Part shown: positions 37,900-51,817 of the stretch, piece by piece
Position numbering within the stretch: the stretch's first letter is position 1
Layout: each line of letters opens with the position of its first letter
Origin: Escarpia spicata
Lineage: Eukaryota > Annelida > Polychaeta > Sabellida > Siboglinidae
Direction of reading: 5' to 3'
DNA: 64,000 nucleotides
Assembly (NCBI GenBank): GCA_963995525.1
Contig: OZ023216.1
Coordinates: forward strand, 36,119,468 to 36,183,467
Notes under the pieces: model-generated
Databases searched by the model: none
Seen by the model: the letters and a program-made list of their open reading frames with translations, nothing else
Told to the model about the DNA's origin: nothing
Translations under genes and position numbers: made by a program

Positions 37900-40750
37900 A
37901 CTAGCAGGTCAGCCAGGGCAGTGCTGCTGAGTGGCTATGATGTTCCAAATCATACGATGGTACAAGTAGCGGTGTACGAGAGGGGTACCGCGTCCGGGGC
38001 AACGCGCCGTTTACCCTGGCAGCGGCTAGAAGACAACGAAGTCCAAGGGGATCGTCCGGCCGGCAGCGATCCAAATGTGAAGTCCGGGTAGGCAGTTTGA
38101 ATGTCGGCTCAATGAGCGGGAAAGCAGTTGAGTTGGTGGAGATGATGGAGAGAAGGCGATTGGAGGTGCTGTGCGTACAGCGAAACGAAATTGAACGGGG
38201 TAGAGCGAGAATGCTGATGGGTGAATTCAAGCTACTGTACGCAGGAGGAGATGGAAGAAGTAATGGAGTTGGCATGATTGTATCAGAAGAGATCAGTAAG
38301 ACTGTGATTCGAGTGGAGAGATGGAAGGGGCGCATAGTGATGGCATGGCTGATGATTAGGAAACAGCTGGCGTGTGTTATGTCTGCTGTATACGGGCCAC
38401 AGACAGGAAGGATGGAGACAAAGAAAGAGGAGTTCAGGGATGCTTTGGAGAGGATGATGGGATTGGTGGAGCTGGAGGTGATGTTGTGTATTGCTGTATT
38501 GCGGGAGACTTCAATGCACATGTTGGAGTAGCGGAACCAGGTGAAGAGGAGAGTGTTGGCAGACATGGATGGGGAGTGAGAAATAGAGAGAGGGTCGAGT
38601 TCTGGTGAAACTGATGGCTAGAAATAGCTTTAGCAATGGCTAACTCTTTCTTCCAGAAGAGAGAGAGAGAGCCCCAAGATTACATATAGACGTGGACAGC
38701 ACAAAACGGAACTAGATCTGCTTATCCACCGTAGCTCGCTAGCGCCTTGACCCATCTGTTGACAACTGGGAGACTACTTATGGATTTTGAGATTGACCAA
38801 TCCTTTTGTTTTGATGCGCTTCTGAGCTTGGTTTCCAAGGATTTAGGCGCAATAGAAGTTATATTATTGTTATTATTATTAATAGTCCGGAGGCAGCAGC
38901 TACGGACGATTAAGGACTGCAAAGTTGTAGCTGGGGACCATGTCCGACATAGCACAAGCCAGTGGTGTTCGTCGTGTGTATGCAGAAGAAGAAACAAACT
39001 AAGACCGTAGACCGCGGGATTATTAAGCGGTGAGGTGCAAAGACGATGTCACTGTTGAATACAAGGAGGGTGGGCCGGTGATCAATGATAGAAATGGGAA
39101 GTTAGTGACAGAACAAGAAGCAGTGTTGAGGGTATGGGATAATTACTTCAAGGTGCATCTGAAACAGGAAGGAAATAAAAATGACTTGGAATTACCATCT
39201 TATGTAGAATGGAAATTGGAGTTAGCCGATATTATTGATACAGAGATGCAAACTGAGTTAAAAGAGATGAAGAATGGGAGAGCACCTGGTATCGATGAGA
39301 TGCGTGTTGAGATGGTAATGACAGCAGGGGAGAATGGAATCAGCCGGAGAAAGGTACTGCTGAGTACATGCATGAGGCAAGGTAAATTACCAGAAGAGTG
39401 TTTGACAGGGCTAATTGTCCCAATGTGGAAAAGGAAGGGAGATGTGCAAGATCCAGAGAACTACAGAGGCATCACACTTCTAAGAGACGTAATGAAGCTG
39501 CTAGAGAGGATCATGGATGGGATTCGAAAGAAAGTAGAACAGGAATTAGGTGAATAACCACAGAGATTCAGAAAGAGCAGAGGGACGACGGATGCGATGT
39601 TTGCATTGAGACAGCTGGTGGAGAAGAGGTTGGAGATGCAAGGGAGAATGGCCATGGGATTTGTGGACCTGGAGAAGGCCTATGACACAGTGCCAAGAGA
39701 GATGGTGATGGCAACAGTGAGATGGATGAGAGTGTCAGAAGCAGAAGCCAGGATGGTGGGAGCAATATATAATAGAACAAAAGGAAGAGTTGTGGCTGGA
39801 TCTGGGATGTCGGAAGAGTTTCCAGTTAACATCGGATTGAGGCAAGGAAGTGCCCTAAGCACATTACTATTCATCATGGTGATGGAACTAATTAGCAGGA
39901 AGATCAGCATGAAGGATGTTCTCAGAAGAATTGTGTATGCAGACGATCTTGCCATAGTAGCAGAAAGCAAACAAGAGCTACAAAATATGTTGGGGGAATG
40001 GAACAGGGTGTTCAAGAAACACGGACTGAGGATGAGCCTGGAGAAGGCTGAAGTGATGTGGGTTGGACAACAGAGAGAGGAATTGTACATCAGGTTGGAT
40101 AGAAAGAAAATTAAGCAAGTGGATGGCTTTGTGTACCTTTGAGGAATGGTTACGGCGGATGGGCGGATGTAGGATGTTGAGGTGCGACGCCGAAGCGAAT
40201 GCTTGGAGAAAGGTTAAGGGAGTCATGATGGACCGGAAAATCTCGAAAAAGCTGAAAGAGAAAGTCCTGATAGTGTGTGTTACATAGTCTGGAGACAGTG
40301 GCGCTGACAAAACAACAACAACAACAATAGCAGCAAGTTTGTGAAAACAATTGGATTAGAAGAATAACACGAACAAGGAGGGTAGACAGAAGAAGGACGA
40401 ATGACCTGAGAAAAGAGGTTGTAATGCAATGCAGTTTAACAGGATTATTATTGAGAAGCCGGATGGGATGGGCAAGCTACATGGCAGGGATGGGTGCCGG
40501 AAAAATATCGAAGAGAGCAAAGGCGGAACAACACAAAGGACACGGAAAAAGGGGAAGGCCACAGCTGAGATGGGAGGACTGCGTGAGGAGGGACGTGAGA
40601 AGATCAGGGGAAGATGATAGATGGAGAGAGGGAGCGATGGACAGAAAACTGTGGCAGGAAAAGACACAGAGAGTGGGTCAGCTTTAATGTACCTGACCCT
40701 CATCCCTGTACAGCAAGGAACAATGAGGAGAGCAACCAAGAATATTTTGC
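37900..40750 (+). pseudogene. RTE-like non-LTR retrotransposon (endonuclease plus reverse transcriptase)
   Basis: Coding begins near 38080 with VRVGSLNVGSMSGKAVEL, the start of an APE-type endonuclease domain. The linker KITYRRGQHKTELDLL is cut at about 38725 by a foreign 155-bp piece and resumes at RQQLRTIKDCKVVAGDHV (38884). Reverse transcriptase motifs follow: APGIDEM (~39280), PMWKRKGDVQDPENYRGITL (~39420), FVDLEKAYDTVPRE (39660), GLRQGSALS (~39836), and the catalytic YADD at 39936-39947. The C-terminal part has QQVCENNWIRRITRTRR (~40330) and RGRPQLRWEDCVRRDVRR (~40550), ending at the TAA at 40685-40687. In-frame stops at 39555, 40141 and elsewhere, plus frameshifts in the endonuclease, make it inactive. 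It is nevertheless close to full length. Clade assignment rests on the FVDLEKAYD and WEDCV blocks. Confidence 0.8.
38725..38882 (+). mobile_element. Short retroelement 3' tail inserted in the LINE
   Basis: The piece ends gaagttatattattgttatt with an (ATT)n-like tail, preceded by tttccaaggatttaggcgca. That is the usual 3' end of CR1/L2-type LINEs or of SINEs that borrow it. It interrupts the LINE linker between LDLL and RQQL. Confidence 0.55.
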
Positions 40751-40871
40751 ACAGTATTCCACCTGTTCTACAGCGTTAAGCATTTGAGAATGAGAGATGG
40801 GGGTTCAGTCAAACGTACAAATGCACATCCAGCTTAATGTTCACAAACTAGTTTACAAACTGCTGACTTCA

Positions 40872-41637
40872 ATGGGATTGTTGTGCCTGCTTTTCTTTAC
40901 ACAGTTTATCCATTTGTGGTATTATCGCTGTCAGACTCAGCCTGATGTCATCTTCAACGTCAAATTTGGCATGATAGTTTGTTTTTATCGCTGCTAGTGC
41001 TAAACACCCAGCCTCACACAAATAACTAGTCGAGAACGGAAGGAGAACTTCCAGTGCCTCGCTAGAGAAAGTTGCCAATTATGTTTGAACACTTCCCAAA
41101 AAATATGTAAAGTGCATGGTGTTGAAACGAAACTGCCGGGTTTTGTCACAGGGCGGTTCAACCAGTTCACCTTGCTATTGCACCCTGAGATGACATCGTG
41201 TTCCCAATCTTACTGCAAAGGGATTGCGAATCCAACCATATTCTGAGCTTAGCTCTGTCTGGAGGCTGGGGAAGTACTGTGATAATTGATTTGTCATGGA
41301 ACTTTTCGAGATGTTGACCACCTGTTTTCTTCATCCCTGCCGAATTAGCAGGACGGCTTTACATAATCTCTGTGGCAAATGGAACATCTCGGTGACACTT
41401 CATTCATTCGCCTCTCCCAGATGTCGAGTTTTCTGTTTTAAGCTCGCACTTTCTCCTCTTGTGTGAGTTCATGTCCTCGTGTCCCTCCAATTAAGTTCAT
41501 TTACTTCATGAAATACATCTGGCAGGTGAGTTGAACAGCAGATCTGTCAAAACCTCTGACAGTGGAGAGCTTAGCTAGTGCGTGAAGTTCGTACACATGC
41601 ACGTTTCTCTACTTTCCATTTTGACAGCCACCTGAAG
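40872..41637 (-). pseudogene. hAT transposase C-terminal part
   Basis: On the minus strand the clearest block (41078-40872) reads ALEVLLPFSTSYLCEAGCLA and then IKTNYH, DIRLSLTAIIPQMDKLCKEK. This is the conserved C-terminal dimerisation segment of ZBED5/GTF2IRD2-like hAT transposases. Upstream, frames with NRKLDIWERRMNE (~41420) and RWLSKWKV (41633-41610) follow the family order. Several stops are present. The RWLS word ends at the MITE-like insertion, beyond which the gene continues. Confidence 0.75.
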
Positions 41638-42222
41638 CCATTGACGCGTTAAAAAATGCGTAATGCGTATTGCGTATAACGTCCGTAAAATGCTTCCATT
41701 AACGCTCGGTTTTTTTAAGACACGCTTTTAAGTGTGACATGACACATTGGTGCGTTAGCGGATGTGTTTGACGTAACTTTCGAACATTTTACTAAATGGT
41801 GCGTTAACGCTCCCTAAACGGAGCAAGGATTCCCAAATTATGACGTCGGACGGGGGGTTCCCCCTACTTTTTCACGTGTTGCGAAAATGCCTCGACGAGT
41901 GAGCAGACCTAGAGGAACTGATCGAGGAGGTCCGGAGGAGGCCGTACCTATACAACCCGCGCCACATTTCCTACCACGATTCACCTCGCTTCCGTTGCCG
42001 TTCAACAATCTCGTGCTCCCAGTATCCCCGTTGTTTTCGTTTTTGTAGGATATTAGTTATTAGCCAAGAAGAAGTATAACGTCGTCCTCGCTCTACAAAT
42101 CCATGTTGAGAAATACTTTGCTGTCGTCCATTATCTGTGGAATTATGCACATATTACGCACCATATGCGCGTCAATGTTTCACGCCTTTACGCATGCGTT
42201 TAACGCTCGGCTTTACGTCGTG
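41637..42222. mobile_element. MITE-like insertion in the hAT transposase
   Basis: The gene is interrupted exactly between IKCEEMGQAKKT and RWLS. The insert starts gacgcgttaaaaaatgcgta, and its other end is the complement of gcgttaaacgcatgcgtaaa, an imperfect TIR. A short frame begins at the ATG at 41887 (MPRRVSRPRGTDRGGPEE...) and runs about 55 codons, basic and Pro-rich, with no known match. Confidence 0.55.
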
Positions 42223-42400
42223 TGAAGCAAGACGTTTTCTTGGCCTGCCCCATTTCCTCACACTTAATTGTGAATAAACAAGTGTTGAGAGGGTTTGTGT
42301 TCACGAAGTTGCCGATACAATTTCGCCAATCCAAAGAGTCGTTCAGTAATTTGAATATCTCAGCAGTAGTCATCTTTTCGGGCAAATCTTTGTAGAATTA
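42222..42400 (-). pseudogene. hAT transposase middle part
   Basis: The frame reads AEIFKLLNDSLDWRNCIG, then NPLNTCLFTIKCEEMGQ, matching the hAT catalytic-core region that normally contains LDWxxCxGxCTDG and the PLN..LF...CEEM segment. The TDG catalytic stretch between them is deleted, so this copy was already inactive before the insertion or degraded after it. Confidence 0.7.
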
Positions 42401-42534
42401 AATGTCCTCTTTCGGCATTTGTATGCACACAATTAACACGGATATTGCGATGTCCCTTGGAACCACCTCAAACTACCCCGCGGATCACCTGGAGGCCGCG
42501 GACCACAGTTTGGGAACCTCTGGTTCTACACCAC

Positions 42535-43070
42535 ATACTGCACAACCTTAATTATCAAATTTGCATAAACAAGATCACATTAAAAATATAAAAACGCAAA
42601 TCCGCGACAATCTATAAGACAGACCAAATACAATAGTATTCATGATGTCGTTCTCTCGATGCATTGGTAAACATATCAAAATATACTACATGAACATTTG
42701 CGCTATATAGTTACACTATATTAACATCATAATTGTGTTATCTTTATTTCCATTTATGTTTTACACAACACGTGTAAAATATTGGGAAAATAAACAGGGA
42801 GAGGGAGAGGGAGAGATGAATATATATATATACCCTATATACGAAGGGTTTCAGGGAAAAAGCTATGACGGTGATTTTTCTAATTTCGCCCAAACAAGGT
42901 CGAAACGTTTGTTTAAACACGCGTTCAGCTAGGGTGCTATCTAATTTATATAAAAACTCTACAAATCCCCAATAAACTATATGCACAAAAGAACATTTGT
43001 TTTCAAAACGAGATAAGCGCCATACGTCAAAACACGATATATCCATTTTCAGCCAATCAGCTCAGCGGCT
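42535..43070. other. No gene seen
   Basis: AT-rich DNA with a short gagaggga repeat near 42797. Confidence 0.4.
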
Positions 43071-43073
43071 GCT

Positions 43074-45060
<1,987 letters not shown>

Positions 45061-46205
45061 ATTAAGCAGGTGTGTCATATGGATGGATACTGTCACAGAC
45101 TGCGTTGTAATAATCCGTACAGTTTTGCGCTTCGTAAGTGAACTGGCTTTTGCTGATAATAGGCAGGGGAACTGTTGATCATTCGCACCTAAGGAATATG
45201 TCAATACGATTGGATTTAAATGTCACATAACGTTACTAAAATACTAGAAAGACGTTAATTGTGTTATGAGTTGACCGCACCCAGGGATCAATCATATTTA
45301 AAGGACGTGGTCTGTTCCTAGTTTCCCATGTATTAATTAATGTAATGTTCTTAAGACTATACTAACTTTGTTGAAGGTATACTACCTGCCTAATGGTGTT
45401 TAGTAAGCCCGTAACAACGGTCGCAATTTGAAGGCACGACCACGGGTGCATGATAAAATAGTAAACAAAACATCCAGTTTCAAAACAAGCTTGATTTGCA
45501 ATACGGCCCAATCGGGCTGTGTCAACGATGTTATCTTTCCCACGGTCAACACAGCAGACTTCAAGTTAGAAATTACTGCTCCCGCTAATTCTTGGTAGAC
45601 GAATAGAATACGTCCCTTTAATGAGCTTACAAATGACTGCCTGTGTACGTGGGATACTAAGTTATTTGTATATAAATGTGGAATATATGAGGAAATAGGT
45701 TGGATTTGAATGCAGTGTAACAGGTAAGGATGGATTCAAGCAAACTATCATGCCTCCTTTTAACATGATTTACGACAACAACGATCATGCGTCGTACTGA
45801 GTTTTAATATTTTTAAGAAAGCGTATGTATAACAATATTTACTGATTTGATCATACTTGCTACCATATTATGTCAGTTGGGCACTGGTATTCGAACAACA
45901 ATACTTGTGCAAAATGTCCTGTTGCTAAGTCTGGCCAGCGGAACAATAATCGTCTGGCACGAGGATATAAATGTTCGTCTTTTGCGCCGTTTTACCCTAA
46001 AATTGTATATTATATGAAACAAGTTCATAAGGAGATGAGAAAAATGACAAATAGCGTATATGGCATATTGATTCACTGGATTTCTCATTTAAACTATAGA
46101 CGATCTCAGAATGCAACTTTAAGAATTCGTACACTCTTGCCAGTTTCACGTCTTGTCTACGGATTAGCAGATAAGCATAGTAGTTTTCCATTTTCATAAT
46201 GGTGT
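45061..46205. other. No gene seen
   Basis: AT-rich DNA. A 109-codon ORF at 45870-46199 has no known domain and runs up to the MITE. Confidence 0.4.
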
Positions 46206-46207
46206 TA

Positions 46208-46387
46208 CAGTAGAACATCGCTTTACTGTCACTCGGTAATACAGCCACCTCGCAATTAACGTCACTCTGTGACAGTCCCAATTTATTTTTGTAACAGTAT
46301 AGGAAAGTAGTCCCGCTAATTCGGTCACCTCGCTATTTGGGCCACTTTTGCCCAGCCCTGAGGTGACCTTAATAGTGAGATTCCATG
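46208..46387. mobile_element. pogo/Tigger-like MITE
   Basis: The left end cagtagaacatcgctttact and the complement of the right end (catggaatctcactattaag) resemble the pogo/Tigger consensus CAGT.GAACCTCG.TAAT. The element is flanked by TA on both sides (46206-46207 and 46388-46389), as expected for Tc1/mariner-group insertions. It is 180 bp long and non-coding. Confidence 0.75.
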
Positions 46388-47815
46388 TATGGTTTGTTAA
46401 CAATCGTATCCATGTTTTGCTTGTATTTCAATGTTAATTAAAATGAAAACTATAGTTACATGTTATTATAAGTATTATTAGAATGTTGATCTTGTTCTTT
46501 ATTTGTAAAACTATGTTTTAATGGTTGTTGTGCTATGAAGCGTCACGAACAAAATTGAATGTGGTGGAATAATAAAACATAATAATATTAATAATAAACT
46601 CGAATGTAGGACATATTATCAAATGAATACGCGTTACGTGTGTGAATGCAGCTTCTTTCTGATAACCAAATATATCCACGTCCGTCCCTGTTTAATACTT
46701 TGTTCTATTTGCAAGAAACTCATAATTGGGACGCCGTTTCAAAATCACCTGCATTTCCTCATTAGTCTAACAAATTCGCAACATTAATCTGTCCACGTTG
46801 TTACTGTTAGTCGTTGAACGTTCAGTTGATGGACGATATAGATGCATAAATCGCAAAAGTAGCTTCGATCGCTTGGTACATCCTCGCAGGCCAGGGATGG
46901 TGACTACGTTACGCAGATTTCCTACGCATTGTATGGAAGTTAGCTGAATCAAACTCACAATTGACTTTGCCGCACCATCCATGAAAACAGTGCAGCCACA
47001 CGTCCGACCCAAGCCCCCAGTTCCAGAAATCCCAATATAATTATACCCATTCTCACGAGCCGCTGAGCGGTATTGTGTATTAAAATATTTGCGTCTACAG
47101 CCCAAACAGTCCATGAAGACCACCCAGAAGATCACTGGAATTTGTCAACAAGCGATATGATTGGCTGCGCTTATATTCCGAGTTTCCGGGCTCAGCACTC
47201 AGTTAGTTTTCCCATTGGCGACCACGTTAACGTTTTGTGTGATTATAAGAAAACGTGACCTACAAAGTTTCTTAAACTTCTCACATGCTGTTATAATCAT
47301 CTCATTGACATGCTGGTCAGGTTTAGTCAAAATCTAGTATTTCTAGCTCTCGTAAAATGCCTGTATGTGTGACACCCGTCAATATTTACGAATATATGTA
47401 TGCAGTACTCCGGCTAAAGGGTCAAATAGCCGTCAGAGCAGGTGAATCTTATCAAAAATCATTTCTCAAAAATACATTGCACTTTTTCGTAACCAAGCAG
47501 GAAGTCCAACAATGTCCTGACCCCTTCCGCAAGCGATCTGCCAGGGAATACTAAGATTGATGCAATCAGCAGCGCCCCTGGCGCGTGATGATGGCTTGGT
47601 AGCTTCAATCCTTACTCAGACACACTGCCCGGATGTTCTAGAAACACGACTCGCCTCTCCCACAGTGTATTGATTAATCAATAGATTGCGCGATAGCCGC
47701 TCGCCGCGAGGCCCCTTTCCGCGGCAATGCACGCTGTGTTAATCATTGTTTATTGACAATTGTCGCTAGCCGCTCTTCCGTGCTGCACGCCCACTCCCTT
47801 AGCAGCGAGCGCGCG
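46388..47815. other. No gene confirmed
   Basis: A 122-codon minus-strand ORF (47135-46767) with AARENGYNYIGISGTGGLGR is among the longest repeat-free ORFs of the window. I recognise no domain and no splice context supports it. Confidence 0.35.
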
Positions 47816-47816
47816 C

Positions 47817-48600
<784 letters not shown>

Positions 48601-48607
48601 TGTTGAA

Positions 48608-48609
<2 letters not shown>

Positions 48610-48657
<48 letters not shown>

Positions 48658-48683
48658 AGACATACATATATATATATATATAT
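48610..48683. repeat. (TA)n microsatellite, two blocks
   Basis: 48610-48654 and 48665-48683, separated by tctagacata. Confidence 0.95.
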
Positions 48684-50090
48684 CCAGGGGTTTACCTGAA
48701 TGTTTGTGTTCAAGGGTCCTCGGACCCCCAGCCTTCTTTTGAGAGGATCCCAAGCCTGTGGCGAGGGTCCCACTTATTGCGCTTTAAGTATTAATGTTTT
48801 CTCAATATCAAAACTTATACAACCCACGTAAAGCCGGTCATTATTATTATTATTAGTTTTATACTAACAAGAACTAAACAAAATAACGTGCCTTGTTACA
48901 ATACACTGTTTTATTTGTTAATGCTTCCCTTAATAATCGATGTAGTTTTGGAAGTTAGAGCAGCCTTCCTCACTTATGAGAGGGCGTGCTAGTCTGCAAG
49001 ATGCATTGGCTTACATGTAAATGTCACATTGGGAGATCTCCTAAAACTAAACTAAGGATATCGAGGAAGCCACGACTCACTTAGGAAGGCTCATGAATTG
49101 TTTCGGTGGCGGGAAACCTGACCGTGGTGATGACAGTAGCATTGGAATAGCCAATAGGCAGCGGGTGGACCTGTGCATTACTTTATGGACACTTAATTGT
49201 GACGTATAGAATCCGAGCCCACCCCGATTCCGGCAATATGACAGTTGTGCCTAAATATTGTCCCAAAGCGCGTTTATTCTACGTCGTTTAAGGAATATAA
49301 TGTCCCAAATAGCGCTCGTTCAGGTTTGAATCAGTGTGCGCCGCTGCGGTCGCACTTGAAACAAGCAATATTAATAAATCGCATGTTGGCGCAAACCAAA
49401 GCGCCATTTGAGCTTCAAAAGTTCCCTCAGATCAATATTTTATAACAATGTACTGTATATCTGAAACAATGTGGGATGGTGGCATGAACACACTGAGGTA
49501 TCAAATCGGTTCGATTGTTGGACGAGCGACTGGCGCGATCGGTCCCGGGATGGGAGTCTGGGTCGGAGTGCTTGCTCTCTCTATTGTCGCCGTACGGTCC
49601 ATCATTTATTTTGTGTTAACGAGGGATTAGTTATACAAAAGAATGTTCGTAAGTCACTTTGTTTTTCATCGCTACAGCTCTAATAAATTAGGAAGTCTTA
49701 AAACGCATGCGCGCGGATTAGAGTAGTATTCTGGTTCGCGAATCAGTCCCTAGAGACGCTCCGCAAAACTACGCGCAGGGCGGTGCCACACGGAGGATTA
49801 GGCACCCTTCAGAATCGGGAAGCCTATGCTTGTGGGAATGGTTAGTTGGAAGGACTCGTGAAAGAAATACCAAACGAACTGATTCGATAATAAACTACCA
49901 AGTTAAACTTAAAAGCATTAATATTCAATATATATTCTTGTTATATGCCATAGATAGGCATGCGTCGCATGGGACGCAAAGATTATTTTATACTGTTTAT
50001 ATGCGTGTAGGACACGGGATCTTGCGTCCCGTAAACCCATCAATAAATATATAATTATATATATATATATATATACGTGTGTGTGTGTGT
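48684..50090. other. No gene seen; possible MITE end at 49205-49265
   Basis: The sequence agaatccgagcccaccccga followed by ttgtgcctaaata is similar to the arm of the hairpin MITE at 18739. The opening of 48684 (ccaggggtttacctgaatgt) resembles a hAT-type start but lacks a partner. Confidence 0.35.
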
Positions 50091-50139
50091 ACATAATCAT
50101 TGTCCTATTTCAATTAAATGAGCGTCTTGTCCCGTCCTA

Positions 50140-50238
<99 letters not shown>

Positions 50239-50306
50239 AATAAACATATATATATCTATAATTACATATATGTATATATATATATATATATTCATATATG
50301 TTTATT

Positions 50307-50392
<86 letters not shown>

Positions 50393-50480
50393 TGGGTGTG
50401 GGTGTGTGTGTGGGTGTGGGTGTGGGTGTGGTAAGGCGGGACAAGACGCTCATTTAATTGAAATAGGACAATGATTATGT
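50091..50480. repeat. 390-bp near-perfect palindrome with (CA)n/(GT)n arms
   Basis: The left outer arm acataatcattgtcctattt, followed by caattaaatgagcgtcttgtcccg, is the exact complement of 50480 inward. The inner arms are (CA)n at 50140-50227 and (GT)n at 50311-50431, with (TA)-rich sequence and tttatttatatg/cataaataaac around the centre at about 50285. The arms differ only in CA/GT interruptions (gtgggtgtgggtg on the right). It may be a MITE-like hairpin or a foldback read artefact. Confidence 0.8.
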
Positions 50481-50677
50481 TTTAATAATTGCTATTACTA
50501 GCACATAATACATTGATTTAGTTATTACCTTATATAGAAATTATAAACCATTGGATTGCCGTATTTATTTTAAATTATTATGATTATTAGTAGTATTTTA
50601 ATACAATATTCTACACTATTTTATGTATTTTAGTATGTCGTGAAGCGCCATAAACACATTTGGATCTGATACTATAT

Positions 50678-51809
50678 CAGAGGCCGGCAACTTTTTTGAA
50701 TGGATGGCCGAACAGATTACTTGGATTAAGCCAGTGGGCCACACATGTATTATTGCATACTGATGATCGTTAGCCTAATTCCCAATCTTAATGTGGGAAC
50801 TGATACATTATGTTATGTTTGGAATCTGAACATAAGCAATCTTGTTTAAAACTATGCGTTGTAATTTAACGTACACTTTTTAGTTATAAATAAGACATAT
50901 TACTATTATTATTATCATCAAACATCACCGTCTACATGTGAACAACTCTTGAAGGTCACTAGGCCTATTAAAAAGCACCCATTATTTATATGTCCTTGGA
51001 GCAGAAATGGCATCATCGTGACTAGTTTGACTCTTAGTGCAGTTGCTGCGTCATCAAACAAATTAGCAATGAGCTTAGCGTGTTTGTTCAGGAAAGTGTT
51101 CCGTCGCCAAATGCATGTAGTAATATTCTACAAGCGTCAACTCTTTGACGGAAGCTTTGGGTGTCATAGATGTAGTTTGTTGAATTCTATCCGCACAGCT
51201 TCCGGCGCATCATCGAGTTGGAAAATAAGGCAACGCCCCACTGCGAGTCCTAAGATCGTATAGACACTCTGCTTTGCGTTTCACAGTTGTGTTTCCCACA
51301 GTACCGACGTGATCTCGAAAGAGGAGACGAACTGGAAAATATAACTGAAGAGATGTTCTCACAAATCCATTTGGTGTCTGCAAAGTATAATATTTCATAA
51401 CCCTTTTGCTCCACGAACACCTTATAATCCAATATATCAGCTCTTATGGCTTGTATGCGGCGCAGAATAGCACATCGACTCAGCTAGCGCTCTTCGCAAT
51501 AGAAGAAGTTTTGACATTGCGCAGTCATCTTAGCCAGAAGGTATTGGAACTGCCAGTAGTTTAGATCACGAGCGCGAACATAGTTCACAGTCTTCACGAT
51601 GACGCTCATTGTGTTCTGCAATTTCATTTACTTGGCATTCAGGCTTTCATGAGGGATGATGCAACTGTTCTTCCTACCATTGACATTGTAGCTACTATTG
51701 TCATCCCGCGGTCTGCATTGTGGACAATTTCAATGTTGATCCGGGGACCCAATGAAATAGCTCCGCGGGCCACATTTGGCCCATATTTCGTAGGTTGCCA
51801 ACACCTCTA
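50678..51809. mobile_element. Second hAT element, internally deleted
   Basis: The ends cagaggccggcaac and the complement of gttgccaacacctcta form an imperfect TIR (a two-base gap). The flanking 8-mers tactatat (50670-50677) and tgcaatat (51810-51817) agree in six of eight bases. Near the right end, cgcgggccacatttggccca is typical of hAT elements of the type that start CAGAGG...GGCAAC. Transposase remnants lie on the minus strand. Confidence 0.7.
51290..51650 (-). pseudogene. hAT transposase remnant (ZBED5/GTF2IRD2-like)
   Basis: The frame reads VKTVNYVRARDLNYWQFQYL, then FYCEER-stop-LSRCAILRRI, then VEQKGYEILYFADTKWICEN. In the family the middle motif is EVRWLSRG; here the Trp codon is a TAG stop (within 51478-51489). 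About 120 codons of the gene survive, with a frame change after DILDY. The rest of the transposase is deleted. Confidence 0.7.
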
Positions 51810-51817
51810 TGCAATAT

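Larger units (their letters stand above)
37369..42523. mobile_element. hAT element with nested LINE and MITE-like insertions
   Basis: The left end caggggttcccaaatag pairs with the right end tttgggaacctctg (14-bp TIR, one mismatch). The flanks tcctacac (37361-37368) and ttctacac (42524-42531) agree in seven of eight bases, as expected for the 8-bp target duplication of hAT elements. Transposase relics lie on the minus strand (40872-42400). An RTE-like LINE occupies 37900-40750, and a MITE-like sequence splits the transposase at 41637-42222. Confidence 0.8.

Noticed and set aside
37901..38566. 221-codon minus-strand ORF
   Set aside because: Antisense shadow of the LINE endonuclease coding region.
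46767..47135. 122-codon minus-strand ORF as a gene
   Set aside because: No recognised domain, no splice or promoter context, and such a length is possible by chance in 64 kb on six frames.
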